Shown here: positions 11,580-16,437 of the stretch, in pieces
Numbering within the stretch: the first letter of the stretch is position 1
Layout of the letters: the number at the start of each line of letters is the position of its first letter
Assembly (NCBI GenBank): GCA_023259315.1
Contig: JAHFQL010000014.1
Coordinates: forward strand, 1-16,437
Direction of reading: 5' to 3'
DNA length: 16,437 bases
From: Candidatus Woesearchaeota archaeon
GTDB taxonomy: Archaea; Nanoarchaeota; Nanoarchaeia; Woesearchaeales; GW2011-AR4
Notes under the pieces: generated by a model
What the model saw: the letters and a program-made list of their open reading frames with translations, nothing else
The model's database searches: none
Told to the model about the DNA's origin: nothing
Program-made: the position numbers and the translations under genes

Positions 11580-12665
11580 TTATACAATTGCAGTTACTCC
11601 TTTTGCCTTTGCTCGTGCATACCTGTCTGTGCCGCAGCATTCAAAATGCCATCTTTCGCCAGCATCAAATCTTTTTTCGTCGCCATATCTTACCCATCCT
11701 GCCTGGGACATTATCTCGTGCAATAACAGCCAGTCATTGTTAGCCATTGCAGCAACTGTTTTTCCTTCAAATAAAACATCAACTGCATTTCCAGTTGTAT
11801 GCGGGCATTTTTCATTAGACGGGTCGCAGACTTTTTTCTTCCTTTCCTCTGCTTTAGGATAGGTTTTTGCAAATTTATTCCAGAGAGCTGTCTGCTCTTC
11901 CCTGCTTCTGTAAGCAGAATTTACAACTAATTTTTTGCCTTTTGTTTTTGCTATTTTTTGCGCTTCAAGAAGCAATTTGTATGCCTCTTCTGTTAAACCG
12001 CACCTTATTCCTTTTGCGCAAAGCTTTTCTTCTGTTTCTTCTGTAAAGTCTATCAGGCTTAGTTGCCCTTTTTGGATTTGAAATGCTTTTTTAACAACTT
12101 GCTTTGTTTCGTCCTTTAGAATGTCAAATTTCAATTGCAATTTTGCCTTTCCAATTAATTCTAGACTAGCTTTAATTTCATAATCATAATTATTGATTGG
12201 AATATTATACGGAGAACTGGTTATGTAATCGTTAAGGTTTTTATTGAAATAATATGCCAGATTAGTTGCCAAAGAATCCTCTTCAAGGCATGGATTTTTG
12301 ACGTAATTTCCTGACTCATCTTTTTTTAATTCATACCAAATGTAAGCGTCTTTAAATTTTCCACAATCGTTCTTCACGAATATTTGGCTTGCATCAATTT
12401 CATTAATGTCAAACTCTGAAACTGAAGCCCCATTTTGAGCAAGGTCATAAACTGCCTGCTGCAATGCATATTTTCCAGACTGATCAATGTAGAAAAGTGC
12501 TGATTCTGCTTTTTGGTAAATTTTGAATAAGATTAGTTGTTTTTTCCCAACTGGCTCATATTTATTGTATTTTGAGTTAAATTGTATAAGTGTCCATGTT
12601 AGCACGAAAATAACCATAAATGTCAATGTCCAACTATACACCAATGCTGCTTTCTTTGTTTTCAT
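11580..12665 (-). CDS. Membrane-anchored M15/VanY-type D,D-carboxypeptidase-like protein
   Basis: 361 residues. The N-terminus is TKKAALVYSW with one membrane helix (about 10-28). A middle region (35-205) has no family I know and is rich in helix and beta, with cysteines at 101 and 126. The C-terminal domain from about residue 220 has the M15 zinc-peptidase signature: SAYRS (250-254), H289 and D296 in PHTTGNAVDV, and H340 in ERWHFEC. These are the zinc ligands and the active-site layout of D-alanyl-D-alanine carboxypeptidases (VanY, PF02557 type). In bacteria these trim peptidoglycan stems; archaea lack peptidoglycan, so the substrate may be a partner's wall, or a different peptide. ATGA overlap with the upstream gene shows operon coupling. 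It is complete and its key residues are intact. Confidence 0.88.
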   Translation of the reverse strand: MKTKKAALVYSWTLTFMVIFVLTWTLIQFNSKYNKYEPVGKKQLILFKIYQKAESALFYIDQSGKYALQQAVYDLAQNGASVSEFDINEIDASQIFVKNDCGKFKDAYIWYELKKDESGNYVKNPCLEEDSLATNLAYYFNKNLNDYITSSPYNIPINNYDYEIKASLELIGKAKLQLKFDILKDETKQVVKKAFQIQKGQLSLIDFTEETEEKLCAKGIRCGLTEEAYKLLLEAQKIAKTKGKKLVVNSAYRSREEQTALWNKFAKTYPKAEERKKKVCDPSNEKCPHTTGNAVDVLFEGKTVAAMANNDWLLLHEIMSQAGWVRYGDEKRFDAGERWHFECCGTDRYARAKAKGVTAIV

Positions 12666-13228
12666 TTTGACTTATAGCTTTCTCTTAATACTACATATAA
12701 GCTGGAACTATCAGAAATTGGAATAAACTGCTCCCCAAGATTGATACAGCCGTATTGATTAGTTATGCACAATCCATCCTGGAATGATGTTGATTTAAAT
12801 TCTATTATTGGCCTTACAGCATTTTCTGCCTCTTTTTGCCTGTTTATTGATACATGAAAACCCCTAATTACTGTATTTTTTGTTTGCGGATTAATATATT
12901 CATATTCCAGATTATTTAAGATTCCGATTGAATTTTTTCCCAATGTTTCTTTGTACTTATCAGGCTCCAATGACCATAATCTTATCAATTCTGCAACATT
13001 AATTTCCCTGCCATCAACAACTACCGGTGTTCGCAAATAATTGATTAAAGTTGAGGATGATGTAGGTATATCTCCTATTCCTTTTAGCTGGCGTTCAACT
13101 GCACTTGCTGCCTGCAGCTTAAACACCACAAAAAAGAAAAACAATGCCGTGGCTAATAGCAGCCAAGACCATATGTCAAGTATGAATTCTGATATGGCTT
13201 TTTTATTATGAAAAATTTTATAGCTCAT
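12662..13228 (-). CDS. Pilin-like small membrane protein with extracellular domain
   Basis: 188 residues. NKKA (8-11) precedes ISEFILDI and a membrane helix to about residue 37, similar to class III (pilin-like) signal segments, though Glu is not at the usual +5 position. The ectodomain (about 40-188) holds a stretch of helix and beta strands and two cysteines near residues 153 and 160 (LCITNQYGC). The last four bases (TGA of ATGA) overlap the peptidase start, and the ATG is one base past the stop of the gene before it. No family recognised. A minor pilin or surface subunit is the best guess. Confidence 0.7.
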   Translation of the reverse strand: MSYKIFHNKKAISEFILDIWSWLLLATALFFFFVVFKLQAASAVERQLKGIGDIPTSSSTLINYLRTPVVVDGREINVAELIRLWSLEPDKYKETLGKNSIGILNNLEYEYINPQTKNTVIRGFHVSINRQKEAENAVRPIIEFKSTSFQDGLCITNQYGCINLGEQFIPISDSSSLYVVLRESYKSK

Positions 13229-13229
13229 T

Positions 13230-13772
13230 TTATTTTCTTACAATTACATGCATTGTCAGCATTCCTTTATTCATTACATTTCCGATTTTAATTAGCACAT
13301 ATCTTTGCTCTATGACGGACTTTACACTGCCTGAGCCTCCTGTAACAGTTGACAGTATCCTAGGTTCCCAGAAATTATAATTATCCTTATTGTAGAATAC
13401 TATATCTTCTGCACTACTATCAATATTTTTTAGTGTCAACTTGGCTGCTATAAGTTTATTATCCTTGCCATATGTAACTGTTTTAGCATCCATTTCATTT
13501 ATGTCTATATTTTCCAGTTTCTTGTATTTTTCGAAATCAATTATTCCAGGATAGGCTCTTTCAATGTCTGCATCAAAATATGATATTGCATTTGGAGAAT
13601 AGAAAATCCTGTTGGTTAGTACCCTTGCTTCCGCATCTGATACGTCAATGTTGTTTAAAATCAGGAGCCTAAGCAAAAAAATAACGCTAAGAAATGCTAT
13701 TATCAGATATATAAATTTGGGTATCCATAATACCACGTTGTCAGATATGGTGTCTCCTCTTTTATTGAACAT
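13230..13772 (-). CDS. Pilin-like small membrane protein
   Basis: 180 residues. NKRG (3-6) is followed by DTISDNVVLWIPK and one long hydrophobic segment (about 18-40). The outer part (41-180) is mixed alpha/beta, with FYSPNAISYFDADIERAYPG and a terminal strand ending VNKGMLTMHVIVRK-like. No cysteine. No family recognised. The ATG follows the preceding stop by one base (TAA-A-ATG), and its own stop is one base before the next ATG. The length and layout match its neighbours, so it is likely one subunit of the same surface assembly. Confidence 0.72.
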   Translation of the reverse strand: MFNKRGDTISDNVVLWIPKFIYLIIAFLSVIFLLRLLILNNIDVSDAEARVLTNRIFYSPNAISYFDADIERAYPGIIDFEKYKKLENIDINEMDAKTVTYGKDNKLIAAKLTLKNIDSSAEDIVFYNKDNYNFWEPRILSTVTGGSGSVKSVIEQRYVLIKIGNVMNKGMLTMHVIVRK

Positions 13773-13773
13773 T

Positions 13774-14214
13774 TTAATTATTTACATTTATATTTTTTTT
13801 ATTTTTTGAATAAGAGATATTGTTTTCCTGTGAATTTCTAGGCAGTAACTTAGTATAGTAAAATGTGCTAGTCTTGTCTTCTGCAAATGGGTACCCTATA
13901 ACGCCACCTTCTTTTATTTCATTCTGCTCATAAACTTCAACTTTGTTCTGCTTGAAATCAAAAATGAAATTATCAATTTTTTCCGGATAGTTATACTGGA
14001 CATCTCCCGGGCTTGAGTAGATTGTATTTACCAAAAGCGCGCTGTCTCTTGCAAAATAGATTTTTTCGAATGTTGTGGATTTAATTTCGCCATTTACTGT
14101 ATCCAACAGGATTAATCCGACCAAGAATACCACAACAAGCTCGAATACATTGAACCATAAATCAATGTCCATTCCTTTCTTAGAAGTAAAAAATCCTCTT
14201 TTTTTGTAATGCAT
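13774..14214 (-). CDS. Pilin-like small membrane protein
   Basis: 146 residues. Two basic motifs, KKRG (4-7) and SKKG (11-14), lie before a hydrophobic stretch (about 20-41: NVFELVVVFLVGLILLDTV). The outer domain has YFARDSALLVNTIYSSPG, a helix then YNYPE, and ends in an Asn/Lys-rich tail. No family recognised. The start at 14214 is near a TATA-like stretch on the minus strand (about 14236-14248), so an internal promoter with leaderless start is possible. It is separated by 37 bases from the previous gene, the widest gap in this operon. A later ATG at residue 15 would remove both basic motifs and is unlikely. Confidence 0.72.
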   Translation of the reverse strand: MHYKKRGFFTSKKGMDIDLWFNVFELVVVFLVGLILLDTVNGEIKSTTFEKIYFARDSALLVNTIYSSPGDVQYNYPEKIDNFIFDFKQNKVEVYEQNEIKEGGVIGYPFAEDKTSTFYYTKLLPRNSQENNISYSKNKKNINVNN

Positions 14215-14235
14215 ATAATAAAATTGGTTATGGGA

Positions 14236-14248
14236 TATATTAATATTT
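14236..14248 (-). promoter_or_regulatory. Possible internal promoter in the membrane-protein operon
   Basis: Minus-strand AATATTAATATAT lies about 26 bases before ATG 14214 in the operon's only gap longer than 10 bases. It is AT-rich and could be chance. Confidence 0.3.
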
Positions 14249-14251
14249 TTG

Positions 14252-14953
14252 TTATTTATTGTTTAAGTTGTCTATGTATGCTTTTCTTTTGCTGATTTTA
14301 TCTCTGATAGCGTCGTTAAATGGGGCCAAATAAATTATAATCTCACCATTTGTATTCTCATATTTTTCTATGTAAATAACCTGGCTTTTGGTTTTTGAAG
14401 TGCTTCCAGTCAATACAAGGTATTTGTATTTTTCTTGTGGAATTAAGTATAGTAATGGAAATTTGTAAAGTATACTGTCTGGAACAACTTCTTTTTCTGT
14501 GCTATACGCAACAGCCGGGTCTGTGTCCTTTAAAAAGTAGGCTACTTTGTCAAATTTTGTGCAAGGCTTGTATGGATTGCTAAATATCCCTTCGCCGCCT
14601 TTATAAAAACACAGACAAGCTTTGTCGCCACAAGAACTTGGCTTTTCTATCTTTAATCCAACTATGTTAAGGTTTTCCTGAGAATCCCAAACTTTATTAT
14701 AGCCAACTACAGCTGCAGCCCCAATAAAATAATTGATTTGGGTGTAATCAAGCTTGTTATCATTTTTTAATAAATATTGTATTTTTGGGACTAAATCATC
14801 TTCAAAATTAGCCAAAGAACCATCGTCTGTTTCTCCAAAAAATGCAGGATAAATTTTATAATAAACTATATAAACTCCAAAAAGAAGTAATACTGCAGCA
14901 AATCCAAGATATATCGCTTCCTTTAAAATAAAGGCTTTTTTATTTTTTAACAT
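14252..14953 (-). CDS. Pilin-like membrane protein with Cys-containing ectodomain
   Basis: 233 residues from the ATG at 14953. NKKA (4-7) precedes FILKEAIYLGF and a membrane helix (about 13-34). In the outer domain four cysteines sit in one segment (SSCGDKACLCFYKGG, then KPCTKFD), enough for two disulfides or a metal site. The remaining sequence is beta-rich with EKYKYLVLTGST and ends in a charged helix. No family recognised. An in-frame ATG 30 bases upstream would overlap the previous gene by 22 bases; the later start, 8 bases after that stop, is preferred because it puts NKKA next to the N-terminus as in the neighbours. Confidence 0.72.
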   Translation of the reverse strand: MLKNKKAFILKEAIYLGFAAVLLLFGVYIVYYKIYPAFFGETDDGSLANFEDDLVPKIQYLLKNDNKLDYTQINYFIGAAAVVGYNKVWDSQENLNIVGLKIEKPSSCGDKACLCFYKGGEGIFSNPYKPCTKFDKVAYFLKDTDPAVAYSTEKEVVPDSILYKFPLLYLIPQEKYKYLVLTGSTSKTKSQVIYIEKYENTNGEIIIYLAPFNDAIRDKISKRKAYIDNLNNK

Positions 14954-14961
14954 AATGATAG

Positions 14962-15225
14962 TTAGGTTTCTGGTATGCAACAATACTGCTTATCTTTATA
15001 ATCTCCAGAACCACATCCAAGTGTTTTAAAATAAGCTACCTTTCCAGGGCCACAGCTTTGCTCACATTCTCCTTTCTGGCCTTTACAAGATTGGAAATTG
15101 CCTAGATTTGTATTTGCTTCTGATGTTCCCTTTCCTATTATAAAAATGGTAACAACAAGTATAACTACTGCTATTATTCCTGTAACCAGCCAACCCCACT
15201 CAAATGCTTTTTTGTTTTTTCGCAT
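14962..15225 (-). CDS. Small pilin-like protein with six-cysteine ectodomain
   Basis: 87 residues. NKKA (4-7), FEWGW, then a helix (about 12-31) and a short outer part with cysteines at 47, 54, 58, 71, 82 and 83, ending in a CC pair (YCCIPET). Three disulfides outside the cell are likely. The pattern QSCxxxxGxC...CC is shared with the next gene upstream on the strand. The start ATG 15225 is one base past the stop of that gene (TAA-A-ATG); an in-frame TTG at 15234 is rejected. Function unknown; a small secreted domain for binding or cap formation is conceivable. Confidence 0.72.
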   Translation of the reverse strand: MRKNKKAFEWGWLVTGIIAVVILVVTIFIIGKGTSEANTNLGNFQSCKGQKGECEQSCGPGKVAYFKTLGCGSGDYKDKQYCCIPET

Positions 15226-15226
15226 T

Positions 15227-15532
15227 TTAACCAATTTTCAAGCAGCAAAGCTTTGATTCGCCACACAATGGGTCACTTATATATATTGGAATAGGGTATT
15301 CTCCTCCACAAGCTGGTTTGCCATCTTTATCCTTACCAACCTTTTCTGCACATTTGCCATTTTTTAATTCACAGCTCTGCAGAGTTTTTGTTGTTGAAGC
15401 TGATTGGCCTGTAAATATGATAAAAGTGATGACAAGCACAACAAGAGCTATAGCTGCGATAATTATTGTATTTATTGCTATGCTTTGCGCTTTAGCTGAT
15501 GATTCCAAGGTTTTCCGACCTCTGTTTATCAT
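15227..15532 (-). CDS. Small pilin-like protein with six-cysteine ectodomain
   Basis: 101 residues from ATG 15532. The N-terminus NRGRKTLESSAKAQ is followed by the hydrophobic segment SIAINTIIIAAIALVVLV (about 17-41), as in pilins cleaved by archaeal prepilin peptidases (Ala-Gln before the helix). Cysteines at 54, 61, 75, 90, 96 and 97 recall the 87-residue neighbour: QSC at the start, LCCLKIG at the end. The start overlaps the preceding gene by 41 bases; a longer frame to ATG 15604 would overlap by 113 bases and adds a non-pilin-like stretch, so it is not used. Likely paralogous or convergent with the 87-residue protein. Function unknown. Confidence 0.68.
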   Translation of the reverse strand: MINRGRKTLESSAKAQSIAINTIIIAAIALVVLVITFIIFTGQSASTTKTLQSCELKNGKCAEKVGKDKDGKPACGGEYPIPIYISDPLCGESKLCCLKIG

Positions 15533-16028
15533 TACCAAACTCATATATAAAGTAATAGTATAATAAACGTGCATCTTCATCATCTTTTTTGACATTAAAA
15601 TCAATTTTTACAATGTTTTGGTTAAAGGCATTCTGGAACTCTGCTATTTTTTTATTTTCCCTTCTTGGACCGAGGGTGTCCTTACTTACCTCATAAAATA
15701 TGGTGCTATACACTTCAAACTTGACTTTTTTGTCATTACAATTTCCACTTCCTTCTACAATAATTGCAATGTTTTCACCTATTTTAGCGCTGTTTTTGCT
15801 CCAGTAATATCTCTTTACAATGCATTCATTAGTATTTGTGGTTGATGCCTCTGCTTTCTTAGTTTCGATGCCAACCAATTTTTTAAGAGGCTCTAAAATA
15901 TTGCTTGTTGATCTAGGTATAGAATAAAAAATAACAATATAAGCAACAATACCGACAATCAACACAGCTATGGCAATGCCTACAGCATGACCAAAACCGC
16001 CTTCTTCTTGCCCTTTTTTATTTTTCAT
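15492..16028 (-). CDS. Membrane protein with class III-like signal and beta-rich ectodomain
   Basis: 178 residues. NKKGQEEGG at residues 3-11 matches the euryarchaeal pilin signal (KKG then Gln at +1), followed by a hydrophobic segment (about 14-35). The outer part from about residue 65 (NECIVKRYYWSKNSAKIGE) looks like an Ig-like or beta-sandwich domain, with cysteines at 69 and 97. No named family. The ATG is one base after the stop of the previous gene (TGA-A-ATG), whereas an upstream in-frame ATG at 16067 would overlap it and is rejected. A pilin-like subunit or adhesin is the likeliest role. Its last 41 bases also encode the start of the next gene. Confidence 0.7.
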   Translation of the reverse strand: MKNKKGQEEGGFGHAVGIAIAVLIVGIVAYIVIFYSIPRSTSNILEPLKKLVGIETKKAEASTTNTNECIVKRYYWSKNSAKIGENIAIIVEGSGNCNDKKVKFEVYSTIFYEVSKDTLGPRRENKKIAEFQNAFNQNIVKIDFNVKKDDEDARLLYYYFIYEFGNDKQRSENLGIIS

Positions 16029-16029
16029 T

Positions 16030-16230
16030 TCATCCAAATGGAAAAATTTTTTCTTTGATTGCTGCAAAAGTTTGATTTGAAAATACTCCTGCTTTATTCA
16101 TAACGAAGAGTAATACTAAACCTAATAGAACAAAAAAAGCAATCCATAAGACTGTCTGATAAGTATTAGATTTCTTGTGATTTATGTGCATATTCAAATT
16201 AATAAATCTCATTTTTAAAAACATTTTCAT
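16030..16230 (-). CDS. Small single-pass membrane protein
   Basis: 66 residues. A basic, Met-rich leader (residues 1-24, with HKKS at 18-21) precedes one hydrophobic segment (about 26-43, TVLWIAFFVLLGLVLLFVM); a short outside tail follows, NKAGVFSNQTFAAIKEK. The ATG overlaps the stop of the upstream gene (ATGA at 16227-16230), which favours this start, though ATG codons at residues 3, 7 and 14 are possible. No family recognised. It may be an accessory membrane component of the operon. Confidence 0.6.
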   Translation of the reverse strand: MKMFLKMRFINLNMHINHKKSNTYQTVLWIAFFVLLGLVLLFVMNKAGVFSNQTFAAIKEKIFPFG

Positions 16231-16437
16231 TTTTTCTGGATTCTTAAGTAATCCAGACCTTCAAGCTGGGTGCATTTTAATTGTTCCAATTTCTGCTTGT
16301 CATATTCTGTAACTAGAATCCTTGCGCGCCAGTCTTCGCTTCTGTCAGAGCCTATGATGTAGCCTGACATACCGCTTGCACCTGCTATCAAAAATGCGCC
16401 TGCAGAGCATCCTACAAGTGTGCTACACAAGCCAAGC
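16227..16437 (-). CDS. Membrane protein, 5' end beyond the window
   Basis: The frame is open to the right edge of the window. The visible 69 residues start with a hydrophobic part (LCSTLVGCSAGAFLIAG, a membrane segment) and go on into a soluble tail (SDRSEDWRARILVTEYDKQ) with one further cysteine. I do not recognise it. It is the first visible gene of the operon and its stop overlaps the next start by four bases. Genes of the same operon probably continue to the right. Confidence 0.55.
   Translation of the reverse strand, partial: LGLCSTLVGCSAGAFLIAGASGMSGYIIGSDRSEDWRARILVTEYDKQKLEQLKCTQLEGLDYLRIQKK

Noticed and set aside
11580..11640. Longer N-terminus for the last operon gene starting at 11640
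   Set aside because: It would overlap the peptidase gene by 61 bases and places a Cys-rich, non-hydrophobic stretch before the membrane helix; ATG 11577 follows the peptidase stop by two bases.
1..16437. CRISPR array or insertion sequence
   Set aside because: No evenly spaced repeats with unique spacers, no transposase and no terminal inverted repeats; the only dispersed repeat has two diverged copies.

Overview
The window looks like a piece of an archaeal chromosome of low G+C. The best guess is a DPANN-type archaeon (Woesearchaeota or Pacearchaeota-like). The archaeal signs are RadA, a zinc-binding RPA-type single-strand binding protein, archaeal-type uS2, a stand-alone TRAM protein, TATA/BRE promoters (some giving leaderless mRNAs) and GGTGA-type ribosome binding sites. 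The DPANN placement is inference from gene content and protein style, not from a phylogeny.

Layout. (1) 1-1923, plus strand: the end of an SCP2-type thiolase, a class I SAM methyltransferase and a FabG-like SDR reductase, closely packed. (2) 2053-4528, plus strand: a TRAM RNA-binding protein, a small His-rich membrane hydroxylase, the RNA 2',3'-cyclic phosphodiesterase ThpR, a 278-base hairpin-rich intergenic stretch, and uS2. (3) 6985-4649, minus strand: two tandem PlsC-type acyltransferases followed by the G3P dehydrogenase GpsA, the core of bacterial-type phospholipid synthesis. (4) 8599-7122, minus strand: a possible 34-residue ORF, a conserved-looking 99-residue protein and RadA. (5) 8820-9472, plus strand: a two-gene toxin-antitoxin-like pair (winged helix protein plus RelE/ParE-like toxin), meeting RPA (10462-9473, minus) stop codon to stop codon. 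(6) 16437-10672, minus strand: at least ten tightly coupled genes, most of them small proteins with one membrane segment. Eight start with a basic N/T/S-K-K/R-A/G type motif just before the membrane segment. Two have six-cysteine ectodomains and one is a membrane-anchored VanY-type peptidase.

How they fit together. Regions 1-3 carry enzymes for making, reducing, hydroxylating and esterifying acyl chains onto sn-glycerol-3-phosphate, which is unexpected in an archaeon. Region 4 and RPA serve recombination and repair; the radA operon promoter has repeated GGACA elements directly upstream of its TATA box. Region 6 is the best candidate for an undescribed system: a pilin-like or secreted surface assembly that includes a peptidase whose bacterial relatives cut peptidoglycan. 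No tRNA, rRNA, insertion sequence or CRISPR array was recognised. A degenerate repeat of about 45 bases occurs twice, each copy upstream of a gene in the same orientation. No gene-free stretch exceeds 300 bases.
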